The position numbers and the translations under genes were made by a program. Below, in pieces: positions 51,628-61,898 of a stretch of 64,000 nt of DNA (position 1 is its first letter; each line of letters starts with the position of its first letter). Location of the stretch: contig NZ_FORY01000005.1 of NCBI RefSeq assembly GCF_900114135.1, positions 211,491 to 275,490 on the forward strand, read 5' to 3'. Source of the stretch: Celeribacter halophilus (GTDB lineage Bacteria > Pseudomonadota > Alphaproteobacteria > Rhodobacterales > Rhodobacteraceae). The notes beneath the pieces were generated by a model. The model had not been told where the DNA came from and searched no databases. It saw nothing but the letters and a program-made list of their open reading frames with translations.

Positions 51628-52670
51628 CCACGCAACTCCTTGAACGGATCATCCGCCGCGAGGTCTTCGGTCCAGCCGAACGTGTCCCAACTGTGCGCCA
51701 TGTGATCCGGCAGGGGGGCGGTCACCGTGACCACCTTGCGCGTCACAGGATGCTCAAAGGTCAGACTACGCGCATGCAGGTGCAGCTTCTTGGAGATGAT
51801 GCCACCCAGTTGCGCGCCCCAACCGTCACCGAGGTTTTCCTGCCCCGAACCGCCGTATTTCCCGTCTCCGATGATCGGATGCCCGATCTCCGCCATATGC
51901 GCGCGCAGCTGGTGCGTGCGGCCCGTGATCGGCTCCATCGCCACCCAAGAGGCCCGCGATCCGACACGGTAGAGCGTGGCATAGAGCGTATGCGCCCGCT
52001 TCGCGCCCTCGGTTGAATTGATGTCGCGCGGGTGAACGGCGATCATCTTTTCGCCCTCACCGCTCTTGCCGCGCCCGCGTGCTTTGACGAGACCGTATTT
52101 GATTTCGCCAAGATAAGGCACAGGCACACCGGCGACGAGCGCCCAGTAGATCTTGCGCGTGTTCTTGTGACGGAAGGCCTCGGTAAGTTTCGACGCCATC
52201 GCAGGGGTCCGCGCCAGCGCCAGAACGCCGGAGGTGTCCTTGTCCAGCCGGTGCACAAGACGCGGCTTTTCGTCATAATCGCCGCGCAGCGCCTCCGACA
52301 GACCATCCACATGGCGGGTCTGTTTCGAACCACCCTGTGTCGGCAGCCCGGCAGGCTTGTTGATCACGATGATATGGTCGTCCTGATACAGCACCGCATC
52401 GCGCATCATCTTCGCATCCGACGCGGTGATGATCATGTCGCGCTTGGGCTTGGGCGCGTTTTCATCGGGCAGCGGCGGCACACGGATTTCCATGCCCGGC
52501 CCAACCCGCGTATTGGATTTCGCCCGCGCCCCATCGACACGAATCTCGCCCTTGCGGCACATCTTCTCGATGTTGCCCTGCGTCAGTTGCGGAAACATTT
52601 TGCGGAACCAGCGATCAAGGCGCTGCTCCGGCTGGTCGTCGCCAATGGTGATCATCTGAACCCGGCTCAT
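51624..52670 (-). CDS. RluA-family pseudouridine synthase (RluC-like)
   Basis: 348 residues. An S4 RNA-binding domain (RLDRWFRKMFPQLTQGNIEKMCRKGEIRVDGARA) precedes the catalytic domain with HRLDKDTSGVLALAR, whose Asp is the nucleophile, and GRTHQLRAHMAEIGHPIIGDGKYGG. It modifies 23S rRNA uridines. Its start overlaps the crcB stop by 4 nt. Confidence 0.92.
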   Translation of the reverse strand: MSRVQMITIGDDQPEQRLDRWFRKMFPQLTQGNIEKMCRKGEIRVDGARAKSNTRVGPGMEIRVPPLPDENAPKPKRDMIITASDAKMMRDAVLYQDDHIIVINKPAGLPTQGGSKQTRHVDGLSEALRGDYDEKPRLVHRLDKDTSGVLALARTPAMASKLTEAFRHKNTRKIYWALVAGVPVPYLGEIKYGLVKARGRGKSGEGEKMIAVHPRDINSTEGAKRAHTLYATLYRVGSRASWVAMEPITGRTHQLRAHMAEIGHPIIGDGKYGGSGQENLGDGWGAQLGGIISKKLHLHARSLTFEHPVTRKVVTVTAPLPDHMAHSWDTFGWTEDLAADDPFKELRG

Positions 52671-53041
52671 GCGTAAAAACTCCGTGCGGAATAAAGGCCG
52701 AGGGCGATACCGCCGAGGGCAAGAATTAGTGTTCCAATAACATAGACGCTCGCGAGACCATACTCGCCACGTTCAAAAATTGTCATCGCATCTAAGGAAA
52801 AAGCTGAATAGGTCGTGAACCCGCCCAACATGCCCGTCATCAGAAGGGGCGCGAATTTGTTGCCGTTCTCATGGGCCAGCACCACCACGACCACACCCAT
52901 CAGGAAAGAACCAAGAAAGTTCACCGTCAGCGTCCCCCACGGGAAATCCTTGCCCAGCAGTCGCGCCATAGCGTTGCCGGTCAAATAGCGGGCCGTCGCA
53001 CCAAGCGCGCCGCCCAGAGCAACCTGTATCAAGGGGGTCAT
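52667..53041 (-). CDS. crcB: Fluoride channel CrcB (Fluc)
   Basis: 124 residues from the ATG at 53041; the long open frame upstream to 53278 has no signal of coding. Four transmembrane helices. Motifs GGALGATARYLTGNA, TLTVNFLGSFLMG and GMLGGFTTYSAFSLD, which contain the conserved Asn and the FTT/S track of Fluc channels. It exports fluoride. No fluoride riboswitch could be recognised upstream. Confidence 0.93.
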   Translation of the reverse strand: MTPLIQVALGGALGATARYLTGNAMARLLGKDFPWGTLTVNFLGSFLMGVVVVVLAHENGNKFAPLLMTGMLGGFTTYSAFSLDAMTIFERGEYGLASVYVIGTLILALGGIALGLYSARSFYA

Positions 53042-53090
53042 ATCCGTCTCTCCATTTCGCGTCCTGCCATGCGGGTCGGGGTCCAAAATG

Positions 53091-54416
53091 TCAAGTTTTG
53101 CCGGAGGTCTTGCGGCTTTCACGCAGTTTGTCGAAATAGGCGACACGTTTCGACAGGTCGCGTTCGAAACCGCGCTCCACCGGCTTGTAAAACTGCGTGC
53201 GCGGCAGGGTGTCGGGGAAGAAGTTCTGGCCCGAAAACGCATCCTCGGCATCATGGTCATAGGCATAGCCCGCGCCATAGCCCTGCTCCGACATGAGCTT
53301 GGTCGGTGCGTTCAGGATGTGTTTGGGCGGCGGCTCCGAGCCGGTTTTGCGTGCGGCTTCGCGAGAGGCTTTGAAGGCCGTGTAGACCGCGTTGGATTTG
53401 GGTGCCAGCGCCAGATAGACCACCGCCTGCGCCAAGGCCAGCTCCCCTTCGGGAGAGCCCAGACGTTCATAGGTTTCCCACGCATGAAGCGCGATTGTAT
53501 GGGCTTGCGGGTCGGCAAGCTGGATGTCCTCGACCGCCATACGCAACAGGCGGCGGGCCAGGTAGCGCGGGTCTTCGCCGCCCTCCAGCATCCGGTTGAA
53601 CCAGTAAAGCGCCGCATCCGGATCGGACCCGCGCACGGATTTATGCAGCGCGGATATGAGATTGTAATGCTCGTCCCCCGATTTGTCGTATTTCGCCGCA
53701 CGACGCATCAGACGCTTGCCAAGCTGCTCCGCCTCCAGAGGGGCCGACACTTTCCATGCCGCGATCTGTTCGATCAGGTTCAAAAGCGTGCGCCCGTCGC
53801 CATCCGCCATCTCGAACAGCGCGGATCGGGCGCTTTCGGTCAAGGGCAGATCCTTGCCAAGCTCACCCTCTGCACGGCGGGCAAGATCGTCCAGATCCTC
53901 ATGTGACAGGCGGGTGAGCACCATGACCTGCGAGCGCGACAGGACAGCGGCGTTCAGTTCGAAAGAGGGGTTCTCCGTCGTCGCCCCGACCAAAAGGATG
54001 GTGCCGTCTTCCATATGCGGCAGGAAACTGTCCTGTTGAGCTTTGTTGAAACGGTGGATTTCGTCCACGAACAAGAGCGTCCCCTGCCCGTTCGCACGCC
54101 GCATCTTGGCCGCCTCGAACACTTTACGCAGTTCCGGAACGCCAGAGAAAATCGCGGAGGTTTGCACGAAATGCAGATCGGTCTCATCCGCCAGAAGCCG
54201 TGCAATGGTGGTCTTTCCCACGCCGGGCGGCCCCCAGAAAATGATAGAGGACAAAGACCCAGAGGCCAACATCACGCCCAAGGGCGCATCCGGGCCAAGC
54301 ACCTGCGTCTGACCGATCACTTCGGAGAGATGTTTCGGGCGCAAGCGGTCCGCAAGCGGTCGATGCGCCATGCTCGGTTCCGTGACGGGATCATCTTTTG
54401 AAAACAGGTCAGCCAT
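53091..54416 (-). CDS. rarA: Replication-associated recombination protein RarA (MgsA)
   Basis: 441 residues from the ATG at 54416. PLADRLRPKHLSEVIGQTQVLGPDAPLG, Walker A WGPPGVGKTTIARLLA, Walker B LLFVDEIHRFNKAQQD and the C-terminal tetramerisation part (YAYDHDAEDAFSGQNFFPD). Clamp-loader-like ATPase acting at stalled forks. The open frame up to 54530 adds non-conserved residues and is not used. Confidence 0.94.
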   Translation of the reverse strand: MADLFSKDDPVTEPSMAHRPLADRLRPKHLSEVIGQTQVLGPDAPLGVMLASGSLSSIIFWGPPGVGKTTIARLLADETDLHFVQTSAIFSGVPELRKVFEAAKMRRANGQGTLLFVDEIHRFNKAQQDSFLPHMEDGTILLVGATTENPSFELNAAVLSRSQVMVLTRLSHEDLDDLARRAEGELGKDLPLTESARSALFEMADGDGRTLLNLIEQIAAWKVSAPLEAEQLGKRLMRRAAKYDKSGDEHYNLISALHKSVRGSDPDAALYWFNRMLEGGEDPRYLARRLLRMAVEDIQLADPQAHTIALHAWETYERLGSPEGELALAQAVVYLALAPKSNAVYTAFKASREAARKTGSEPPPKHILNAPTKLMSEQGYGAGYAYDHDAEDAFSGQNFFPDTLPRTQFYKPVERGFERDLSKRVAYFDKLRESRKTSGKT

Positions 54417-54556
54417 AGGTCGCAGACTACGCCGAGCACCGCCCATAAGGAAGGGGTCGGATGCGAAAGAACCGCGTTTTACAGACCTGCGCACGCCTCC
54501 GTATGACCCGATAGCGACGAGCGGACGCATTTGATGCTACACGTAGAGACCTGCGC

Positions 54557-55180
54557 TTATAACAGCCTGATTTCGATGGCTTTCTGGATGGCCTCCGAAG
54601 TCGTGCGGGCCATGAGGCGTTCACGCGCGGAGACGAGACGGGCCTTGAGCGCGCTTTCGGAAATTCCCAGTTTGGCGGCGGCTGCGGCATGGCGGTCTCC
54701 GCCCGCAATACAGCGAAGTGCCTGAATCTGCGCCTGCGTCAAATCGGTTTTCGGCTCCGTTATTTGATGCAGCGTGCGTACCACCGTGGCGATCTTGTCA
54801 ATCTCCTGATCGGCAAACTCACGATCAGAACGCGCGCACCCGACAATAGACCGTGACTGGATCGAACCGCAGGACACAGCCACCCCGAAGTTCAGACCGA
54901 AATCAGCCGCCTCCCGCCATATGTCGAAGGGGTCAGGCAACGCGATCTCGCTCCACCTCACAGCACCTTCGCAGCTCAACCCCCAAGCAATCAAGGGATC
55001 ACGCAAGGCATAGGCATTGACCGCGTAATGGTCGAGCCACTTTGGATCATAGGTTGACTCCGCGACAAGTGGTGCCGCGAAACGGATGTGCAGCCCGACC
55101 GAATAACCGGCAGGCGACATCGCTCTCAATTGAGCAAACTGACGATTAAGTTCCGTAGTGTCTGACATCCAGAAATTCAT
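54557..55180 (-). CDS. LuxR-family transcriptional regulator (orphan)
   Basis: 207 residues from the ATG at 55180, just after GGAAG; an ATG at 55168 is an alternative. An autoinducer-binding-like N-terminal domain (RFAAPLVAESTYDPKWLDHYAVNAYALRDPLIAWG ... FGLNFGVAVSCG) precedes a LuxR HTH (LTQAQIQALRCIAGGDRHAAAAAKLGISESALKARLVSARERL). No LuxI-like synthase lies in the window. The HTH is somewhat unlike the consensus, so the ligand and target are open. Confidence 0.82.
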   Translation of the reverse strand: MNFWMSDTTELNRQFAQLRAMSPAGYSVGLHIRFAAPLVAESTYDPKWLDHYAVNAYALRDPLIAWGLSCEGAVRWSEIALPDPFDIWREAADFGLNFGVAVSCGSIQSRSIVGCARSDREFADQEIDKIATVVRTLHQITEPKTDLTQAQIQALRCIAGGDRHAAAAAKLGISESALKARLVSARERLMARTTSEAIQKAIEIRLL

Positions 55181-55390
55181 TCTTCCGCAAAGGATCAACA
55201 ACCTACAGGCGATCATAGCCCATAAAATTAAACCAGAGTATCAATTTTGGAAAATCACATTAATGGAACCGGATAAAAAAACCACAAATATCTTTAAAGT
55301 TGAATTATATCCAATGAATACAAAAACTTGGCGACACACCCATCGAGCGCAGCCCCGCAAGATACGACGAACATTCCTAGTGTTACAAAG

Positions 55391-55416
55391 AAAAAAGCCC
55401 CGCTGAGCGGGGCTTT
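55391..55416 (-). terminator. Intrinsic terminator after rplQ
   Basis: AAAGCCCCGC / GCGGGGCTTT, 10 bp around a TGA loop (55394-55416), then six T on the minus strand. It closes the ribosomal operon. Confidence 0.88.
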
Positions 55417-55438
55417 CACATAGATCTGACAGAAGCTC

Positions 55439-55867
55439 TTAGTCTTCTTCGGCCATTGCCGCGTCTTCAGCTTCGAGGCGAGCTTTGTCAGCAGCACCTT
55501 TCGCAGCCGGATCACGGTCAACCAGCTCGATGATCGCCATCGGCGCCATGTCACCATAACGGAAACCGGCTTTGAGAACGCGGGTGTAACCACCGTTGCG
55601 CTCTGCGTAACGCGGGCCGAGGATTTCAAAGAGTTTCGCAACGTCTTTGTCTTGTTTCAGCTGGGCAGCAGCCTGACGACGGGCGTGAAGATCGCCACGT
55701 TTGCCAAGGGTGATCAGCTTGTCCATGATGCGCTTGAGCTCTTTGGCTTTGGGCAGCGTGGTTTTGATTTGTTCGTGCTCAATGAGCGAGCCGGCCATGT
55801 TGGAGAACATCGCTTTGCGGTGTTCGTGGGTCCGGTTCAGGCGGCGGTAACCTTTAGCATGACGCAT
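55439..55867 (-). CDS. rplQ: Ribosomal protein L17
   Basis: 142 residues, [24 protein letters not shown] start and [22 protein letters not shown] core. The C-terminal acidic tail ([16 protein letters not shown]) is typical of alphaproteobacteria. Last gene of the operon; the 177-bp gap to rpoA is longer than usual and holds 11-bp repeats. Confidence 0.97.
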   Translation of the reverse strand: MRHAKGYRRLNRTHEHRKAMFSNMAGSLIEHEQIKTTLPKAKELKRIMDKLITLGKRGDLHARRQAAAQLKQDKDVAKLFEILGPRYAERNGGYTRVLKAGFRYGDMAPMAIIELVDRDPAAKGAADKARLEAEDAAMAEED

Positions 55868-55977
55868 TTTCTATCTCCTATAGCGTGTTTTGCTTTGTCT
55901 GGCAGCCGATGCGTGTCAGCCACTCTCCTTGGGGCAAGATGCCCGGGTCGTTTCGGGCACAAGGCCCGGATTTGAGG

Positions 55978-56021
55978 GTCGGAAAACTGTCGGACTTTTG
56001 TCGGACAAACGTCGGACTTTT
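55978..56021. repeat. Four 11-bp tandem repeats between rpoA and rplQ
   Basis: GTCGGAAAACT, GTCGGACTTTT, GTCGGACAAAC and GTCGGACTTTT in a row. The 11-bp period is close to one DNA turn. Function unknown. Confidence 0.7.
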
Positions 56022-56044
56022 CCCCCGACCCCCAGATATTCAGA

Positions 56045-57061
56045 TCAGAACTGGTCTTCGAATTTCTTCGCCAGATCTTCGATGTTCTCAGGCGGCCACT
56101 CTTCGACATCCATACCGAGGTGCAGACCCATACCGGACAGAACCTCTTTGATCTCGTTGAGCGACTTGCGACCGAAGTTCGGAGTGCGCAGCATCTCGGC
56201 TTCGGTTTTCTGGATGAGATCGCCGATGTAGACGATGTTGTCGTTCTTGAGGCAGTTTGCCGAACGCACGGAAAGTTCCAGCTCGTCCACTTTCTTGAGA
56301 AGCAGCGGATTGAACTCGAGACCGTCGTCTTCTTCCTGACGACCAGCCGATTCCGGCTCGTCGAAGTTGACGAAGATGCCCAGTTGATCCTGAAGAATAC
56401 GCGCAGCGAATGCCACAGCATCTTCCGGAGTCACGGAACCGTCTGTTTCGATTTTCATCGTCAGCTTGTCATAATCAAGCACCTGACCTTCGCGGGTCGG
56501 TTGCACGTCATAGGACACTTTTTTGACTGGCGAATAGATCGCATCGACCGGGATCAGGCCAATCGGCGCATCTTCCGGCTTGTTCTTGTCGGCAGAAACG
56601 TAACCCTTGCCGGTGTTCACGGTGAGTTCCATGAACAGATCGGCACCATCGTCGAGGTGGCAGATCACGTGATCCTTGTTCAGAACCTCGATGCCTGCGG
56701 ATTCGGAAATATCCCCCGCAGTCACAATCATCGGCCCTTTGGCGGAGATGGAAAGACGCTTCGGCCCTTCAACTTCCATGCGCAGAGAGACGCCTTTGAG
56801 GTTCAGAATGATGTCGGTGACGTCTTCGCGGACACCAGCAACAGAAGAGAACTCGTGCAGAACATTATCGATTTGCACAGAGGTGATGGCCGCGCCCTGA
56901 AGCGACGACATCAACACGCGCCGCAGCGCGTTACCCAAAGTCAGACCGAAGCCGCGCTCGAGCGGTTCGGCAACAATGGTCGCTTGACGTGCAGGCTCAT
57001 TGCCCGGCTTAACGTCCAGCTGTTGCGGTTTAATGAGCTCGGCCCAATTTTTGTGGATCAT
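56045..57061 (-). CDS. rpoA: RNA polymerase alpha subunit
   Basis: 338 residues, N-terminal dimerisation domain ([32 protein letters not shown]) and C-terminal domain ([55 protein letters not shown]). Core transcription enzyme. Standard order rpsM-rpsK-rpoA-rplQ. Confidence 0.98.
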   Translation of the reverse strand: MIHKNWAELIKPQQLDVKPGNEPARQATIVAEPLERGFGLTLGNALRRVLMSSLQGAAITSVQIDNVLHEFSSVAGVREDVTDIILNLKGVSLRMEVEGPKRLSISAKGPMIVTAGDISESAGIEVLNKDHVICHLDDGADLFMELTVNTGKGYVSADKNKPEDAPIGLIPVDAIYSPVKKVSYDVQPTREGQVLDYDKLTMKIETDGSVTPEDAVAFAARILQDQLGIFVNFDEPESAGRQEEDDGLEFNPLLLKKVDELELSVRSANCLKNDNIVYIGDLIQKTEAEMLRTPNFGRKSLNEIKEVLSGMGLHLGMDVEEWPPENIEDLAKKFEDQF

Positions 57062-57183
57062 GCTAGTGCCTCCATTCTTGTTCTCGCGCCCATGTCCTAA
57101 AGCGAGAGAACGCCCGAGGGGTCTCTAAAACGCAAAACGGACCGCGGGAGAGAACACCCGCGATCCAGAAATCTTACAGTCGA

Positions 57184-57576
57184 TTACACGCGGCGACGCT
57201 TCGGAGGGCGGCAGCCGTTGTGGGCAATCGGGGTCACGTCACGGATGGACGTGATGTTCAAGCCGATCGCGGCCAGCGCACGCAGCGCGGACTCACGGCC
57301 AGAGCCAGCGCCCTGAACTTCGACTTCGAGAGTTTTGACACCGTGGTCCTGAGCTTTTTTACCAGCATCTTCCGCAGCCATCTGGGCAGCGTAAGGTGTG
57401 GATTTCCGCGAGCCTTTAAAGCCCATGGTGCCAGCAGAGGACCAGGAGATCGCATTGCCCTGCACGTCGGAGATCAGGATTTTGGTGTTGTTGAAGGTAG
57501 AGTTCACGTGAGCAACGCCTGCGGCGATGTTCTTGGAAGCCTTCTTCTTTGTTGTACGACGGGTATCGCGTGCCAT
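57184..57576 (-). CDS. rpsK: Ribosomal protein S11
   Basis: 130 residues, [24 protein letters not shown] and [21 protein letters not shown] with the closing [10 protein letters not shown]. Part of the 30S platform. Confidence 0.98.
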   Translation of the reverse strand: MARDTRRTTKKKASKNIAAGVAHVNSTFNNTKILISDVQGNAISWSSAGTMGFKGSRKSTPYAAQMAAEDAGKKAQDHGVKTLEVEVQGAGSGRESALRALAAIGLNITSIRDVTPIAHNGCRPPKRRRV

Positions 57577-57591
57577 TGGTCGGTTCTCCCC

Positions 57592-57960
57592 TTACTTCTT
57601 CTTGCCAGCAATAGCCCGAGCGGGGCCTTTGCGGGTGCGAGCGTTGGTGTGGGTACGTTGACCGCGAACCGGAAGGTTACGACGGTGACGCAGGCCGCGG
57701 TAGCAGCCGAGGTCCATGAGACGCTTGATGTTCATTTGAACTTCACGGCGCAGATCGCCTTCCACGGTGTAGTTGGCGTCGATGTGCTCACGGATGGCGA
57801 GAACTTCGGCGTCAGACAGCTCGTTGACGCGACGGGTCATGTCGATGCCAACAGCTTCGCAGATGGCTTTGGCGGAAGTGTTGCCAATGCCCGTGATGTA
57901 GGTGAGCGCGATGGGAACGCGCTTCGCAGTCGGGATGTTTACGCCGGCGATACGTGCCAC
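57592..57960 (-). CDS. rpsM: Ribosomal protein S13
   Basis: 122 residues starting at the GTG at 57960 after AAAGGAAAATAAC ([26 protein letters not shown]). The C-terminus [23 protein letters not shown] is typical. An upstream ATG in the open frame (58008) is not used. Confidence 0.97.
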   Translation of the reverse strand: MARIAGVNIPTAKRVPIALTYITGIGNTSAKAICEAVGIDMTRRVNELSDAEVLAIREHIDANYTVEGDLRREVQMNIKRLMDLGCYRGLRHRRNLPVRGQRTHTNARTRKGPARAIAGKKK

Positions 57961-58290
57961 GTTATTTTCCTTTCGTTGCGGTTCCGTAACTCCGGAACCT
58001 TTTTTCACAACGGAGGCTCGCAGGGCAAAGCCGGCGAGCCGCAGCTGAATTCAGGTGATGATCGAATCAGACCATTATAATTGCGAACGGCCTGTTTACG
58101 ATTCTGGTGTCCCTAAGGGATGGTGTGCCATAGAGGCGAATCGCCGGAGGGTCAAGCCCTTGGGAGCATTGCGGGCATATCCGATGTCGAAATGATGTGA
58201 TTTTCACCCGTCACACTTCTCGAACCGGCGTTTTCGGGGACCGCCTTTTGTGCGCAAGCACCCTGCCCCACCCCGCGATCGTATCGAATA
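57961..58290. other. Leader region of rpsM
   Basis: 330 bp without a gene. It carries the leader stem-loop at 57980-58005 and a second inverted repeat GGCTCGC / GCGAGCC (58015-58040), and should contain the promoter for rpsM-rpsK-rpoA-rplQ. Confidence 0.5.
57980..58005. promoter_or_regulatory. Stem-loop in the rpsM leader
   Basis: GGTTCCG / CGGAACC around TAACTC, with a run of six T to its right. In the leftward mRNA it lies about 20 nt before the rpsM start; in the rightward direction it would be a terminator. Either an autoregulatory leader structure or a terminator for antisense transcription. Confidence 0.4.
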
Positions 58291-59055
58291 TTACCAACCG
58301 TATCCGAAAGTCTCAAAGTCCTCCCGAAACAAGAATTCAATCATTCTCTTCTCTTGGGGGGTAAACGGCTGCGTCGGTTTTTCGGAGCGATTGAGGACCG
58401 CCAGATTGCGGTCAGGCGCGATCCCGCAATGCGCCTCGACATCACTCACAATTTGCGGCCACGCATCCGCGAGAGATTCCATGTGGAAGATTTTCAGCCT
58501 CGAATCCTCAAGCGCGTATGCCAGCAAATCCACCTGAGGCGCAAAGTGACAATCCATGAGCCATGCAGGCGTGGCGCAAAGCTTTTCCATAAAAGCTTCA
58601 AAACTGACGCCGCGAGAAATTCCCAAATTACTTGCATGACCAAAACGTTTCTTGATCTTGAAACGGTGTTTGGGCTCAAACCAACCCAACTTATTCTTGT
58701 AAGTAGAATAAATTCTCTCGGCAGGATGGCGCACCACAGTGAAAACGTAGGCATCATCTGCGGCAACCGAAAGACTCTCTTTCAAGCTGCGTTTGTCGAT
58801 CCGTTCGTCCTGATGAATGTTCTCGACATCAACAGAAGCCAAACCGAAACACGGCTTGAGTGCGGTGCGAATAGATGTGTTGGCGGCTTTGGGGATCGGG
58901 ACATACACCGCTTTAGGTGTGTCGGATTGCCCAAGACAGAGGGCCTGCCAATCCCTTGGATCAAGCTGGCCCTCTTTCAGTTTGGTCAGCTGCCTCCTGA
59001 AATACCGGTTTTTACGCCGGTTCAGTGAGACAGCTGTGTTGTCAAGAAAGAGCAT
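58291..59055 (-). CDS. Sulfotransferase family 2-like protein
   Basis: 254 residues. The PAPS 5'-phosphosulfate site is [18 protein letters not shown], and the 3'-phosphate site is [19 protein letters not shown]. These fit the carbohydrate (heparan sulfate 2-O-like) sulfotransferases. Acceptor unknown, probably a cell-surface glycan. It overlaps adk by 14 nt, sits inside the ribosomal block, and would be expressed with secY-adk. Lower similarity to housekeeping codon use is not obvious. Confidence 0.85.
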   Translation of the reverse strand: MLFLDNTAVSLNRRKNRYFRRQLTKLKEGQLDPRDWQALCLGQSDTPKAVYVPIPKAANTSIRTALKPCFGLASVDVENIHQDERIDKRSLKESLSVAADDAYVFTVVRHPAERIYSTYKNKLGWFEPKHRFKIKKRFGHASNLGISRGVSFEAFMEKLCATPAWLMDCHFAPQVDLLAYALEDSRLKIFHMESLADAWPQIVSDVEAHCGIAPDRNLAVLNRSEKPTQPFTPQEKRMIEFLFREDFETFGYGW

Positions 59056-59617
59056 TGGCGATGTCCGCAGCGACCTCGTCCATGCTTTGCAGACCGTCGA
59101 CCGTTTTCAGGTCGCCTTTGGCATAATAGTAGCCAATCAGCGGAGAGGTCTTTTTGTAATATTCCATCAGGCGGATTTTGACGCTCTCTTCGTTGTCGTC
59201 TGCGCGGGCTTCCTTGCCTGCAGCGACAGCCTCGGCCGCGCGGTTGACGATCCGTTTGACCAGAGTGTCGTCATCGACCTCAAGCTGAACCACCGCATCA
59301 AGCTGCACCCCGTTGCGGGAGAGAAGCTCGTTTAGAGCGTCAGCCTGCGCCAGAGTGCGCGGGAAACCGTCGAAGATGAAACCGGCGTCGTTGCCGTCTT
59401 TGAGCTTCTCTTCGATCAGGCCGATCACGATCTCGTCGGTGACGAGTTCGCCCGCATCCATCACGGCGGCGACTTTCTTGCCCATCTCCGTGCCGGAAGT
59501 CCGTGCCGCACGCAGCATATCACCGGTGGAAAGCTGCACCATACCACGCTCCTCCACGAGGCGTTGCGCTTGAGTTCCCTTGCCCGCGCCCGGCGGTCCA
59601 AGCAGAATAATATTCAT
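59042..59617 (-). CDS. adk: Adenylate kinase
   Basis: 191 residues. [46 protein letters not shown] and [18 protein letters not shown]. The short form without the LID zinc insertion, usual in alphaproteobacteria. Interconverts ATP, ADP and AMP. Overlaps secY by 4 nt. Confidence 0.97.
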   Translation of the reverse strand: MNIILLGPPGAGKGTQAQRLVEERGMVQLSTGDMLRAARTSGTEMGKKVAAVMDAGELVTDEIVIGLIEEKLKDGNDAGFIFDGFPRTLAQADALNELLSRNGVQLDAVVQLEVDDDTLVKRIVNRAAEAVAAGKEARADDNEESVKIRLMEYYKKTSPLIGYYYAKGDLKTVDGLQSMDEVAADIANALS

Positions 59618-60972
59618 CGTCTTGCTGTCCCTCTTTTGCTGCGCTTCCTCCCACGCAGCTGAGATTTCTCGATCAGCCCCTCATACTGGTGTGCCAGCAG
59701 GTGAGACTGAACTTGCTGAATGGTGTCCATCGTAACAGATACCACAATCAGCACCGAAGTCCCGCCAAAATAGAAGGGAATGGCAAACTGGCTCCGCAGG
59801 ATTTCCGGCAGCAGACAGACTGCGGCCAGATAGGCGGACCCGATAACGAGGAGACGTGCAACGATATAGTCGAGGTGCTCCTCGGTCTTCTTCCCCGGAC
59901 GGATGCCGGGAATGAAACCGTTCTGGTTCTTCAGGTTCTTGGCCACGTCTTCCGTTTTGAAGGCGACGTTGGCGGTGTAGAAATAGGCGAAGAAGACGAT
60001 CATCGCCGTGAAGAACACAAAGTAAAGCGGTTGACCCGGCCCGAAATAGGCGAGGATCGTGGACATGACCGGACCGACATCGGCCTGACCGGAGAAGGTC
60101 GCGATGGTGGTCGGCAGCAACAGAAGCGACGAGGCAAAGATCGCCGGGATCACGCCCGCCGGGTTCACCTTGATCGGCAGGTGCGAGGATTGCGCATCAT
60201 AGATCTTCATACCCTGCTGGCGGCGCGGATACTGGATATGCACCTTGCGCAGCGCGCGCTCCATAAAGACCACAAAGGCAATCACCGCCACGATCATCAC
60301 AAGGACGATCAGCGTCACCGCCGGAGAGATCGCACCGGAGCGGCCCGAGGCAAAGAACTGGGCCAGAGCGCCCGGAATCTCGGCGACAATACCGACGAAG
60401 ATGATCAGCGAAATGCCGTTGCCGATGCCGCGGTTGGTGATCTGCTCACCGAGCCACATCAGGAACATGGTGCCGCCCACCAGCGTGATGACCACACCGG
60501 CGCGGAAATACCAGCCCGGATCATGGGCAAGGTTGCCCGCCTCCAGAGAGGCCGCGAGACCATAGGCCTGGAACAGCGCCAGAGCGACCGTGCCGAAGCG
60601 GGTATACTGGTTGATCTTCTTACGACCCGCTTCACCCTCTTTCTTGAGATTCTCAAGCGAAGGCACCATCGAGGTCAAAAGCTGCACGATGATGGAGGCG
60701 GAGATGTAAGGCATGATGCCGAGGGCAAAGATACCCATCCGCCCCAATGCGCCGCCGGTGAACATCGACAAGATGCCCCCGATGCCGGAAGCTGCCTGAT
60801 CCATGAAGTCCTTGAGCGCATTGCCGTCAATGCCGGGCACCGGAATATAGGTGCCGAGACGGTATACGATCAAAAGACCGACGGTGAAAATGATACGCTG
60901 GCGAAGCTCTTTGGCTTTCCCGAGGGTGCCCCAGTCGAGGTTCGCTGCCATTTGTTCTGCTGCGGATGCCAT
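59614..60972 (-). CDS. secY: Protein translocase subunit SecY
   Basis: 452 residues, ten transmembrane helices, opening [26 protein letters not shown], then [32 protein letters not shown] and [17 protein letters not shown]. Core channel of protein export. Confidence 0.98.
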   Translation of the reverse strand: MASAAEQMAANLDWGTLGKAKELRQRIIFTVGLLIVYRLGTYIPVPGIDGNALKDFMDQAASGIGGILSMFTGGALGRMGIFALGIMPYISASIIVQLLTSMVPSLENLKKEGEAGRKKINQYTRFGTVALALFQAYGLAASLEAGNLAHDPGWYFRAGVVITLVGGTMFLMWLGEQITNRGIGNGISLIIFVGIVAEIPGALAQFFASGRSGAISPAVTLIVLVMIVAVIAFVVFMERALRKVHIQYPRRQQGMKIYDAQSSHLPIKVNPAGVIPAIFASSLLLLPTTIATFSGQADVGPVMSTILAYFGPGQPLYFVFFTAMIVFFAYFYTANVAFKTEDVAKNLKNQNGFIPGIRPGKKTEEHLDYIVARLLVIGSAYLAAVCLLPEILRSQFAIPFYFGGTSVLIVVSVTMDTIQQVQSHLLAHQYEGLIEKSQLRGRKRSKRGTARR

Positions 60973-61075
60973 ATGGTCTCTCTATTCACGTCAGCGCCGC
61001 CCGTCCGGCTTTCCGGGGGGCGGCGCTTGGAAAACTCAAACCTGATGTAAGGGGCCGCGCCCCTCGTCACAAGTC

Positions 61076-61552
61076 TTATTCGGCTGCCGCTTCGGCCTTT
61101 GCGACCACAGTGAGCGAGCCGCCTGCTTTTTCAACAGCTTCAATCGCGGATTTCGATGCGCCGGTGACGGAGATGGTCAGTTTGGATTTGACCTCGCCTT
61201 TCGCCAGAACACGGATGCCGTCGAGCTTGCGACGCACCAGACCGGACGCCACGAGCGTATCTTCGGTCACGTTGGCAGCGTCAAGCTTGCCAGCTTCGAT
61301 GAATTTCTCGATCAGGCCGAGGTTCACAACCGCGTATTTCTTGGCATTCGGCTTGTTGAAGCCGCGCTTCGGAAGACGTTGGTAGAGGGGCATCTGCCCG
61401 CCTTCGTAGCCTTTGATCGCTACACCGGAACGGGATTTCTGACCTTTGATACCACGGCCACCCATTTTACCTTTGCCCGAACCCGGGCCACGGCCAACGC
61501 GCATGCGTTTCTTGGTTGCGCCTTCGTTGTCGCGCAGTTCATGCAATTTCAT
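61076..61552 (-). CDS. rplO: Ribosomal protein L15
   Basis: 158 residues, [41 protein letters not shown]. Large-subunit protein. In most genomes rpmD and rpsE lie immediately upstream; here the upstream DNA is a mobile-element remnant. Confidence 0.98.
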   Translation of the reverse strand: MKLHELRDNEGATKKRMRVGRGPGSGKGKMGGRGIKGQKSRSGVAIKGYEGGQMPLYQRLPKRGFNKPNAKKYAVVNLGLIEKFIEAGKLDAANVTEDTLVASGLVRRKLDGIRVLAKGEVKSKLTISVTGASKSAIEAVEKAGGSLTVVAKAEAAAE

Positions 61553-61898
61553 GTCGCTTCTCCTTGCCGGATATGCCCTCCAGCGACGGAGCGGGCAAAC
61601 GCGGCGTATAAATGTTGATTCTCATGGACAGACGAGTCCACCGGGGGCGTATAGACTTCACAGGCCTTTATTGCAAGCCGGCAGACGACAGGTTGAGGGG
61701 ATAGGCCTCTGTGAAACGGGGCGAAGTTGTCTAGAGAGAGATCTAAAAACGATTTGGAAACAGTAGGTTACATTTTTCCTCTTTCAACTCGGAGCAAGGA
61801 TACCGCGAAAATCGGGGTAAGATCTCGCGAAACGCATAAAAATAACAATAAAAAAAGTCCGCCGAGGCGGACTTGGTAATTGAAAATTGTCATATGAA
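61553..61898. other. Junction between rplO and a Tn7-like remnant
   Basis: 346 bp without a gene. It must supply the promoter for rplO-secY-adk if the element cut the operon. No element terminus could be fixed: several TGT motifs occur (61701, 61727) but none with a convincing repeat. Confidence 0.5.
61851..61874 (-). terminator. Intrinsic terminator after the third TniQ gene
   Basis: AAGTCCGC / GCGGACTT around CGAG (61855-61874), followed on the minus strand by TTTTTT. 25 nt after the tniQ stop. Confidence 0.85.

Noticed and set aside
52980..53100. Fluoride riboswitch before crcB
   Set aside because: No recognisable fluoride aptamer; the ribosome site and upstream gene leave little room.
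59689..61050. 453-residue frame antisense to secY
   Set aside because: Shadow of a highly conserved gene; sequence is His/Arg/Asp-rich and non-protein-like.
61700..61760. Terminus of the second Tn7-like remnant
   Set aside because: TGT motifs occur but no matching inverted repeat, repeated sites or duplication could be found inside the window.
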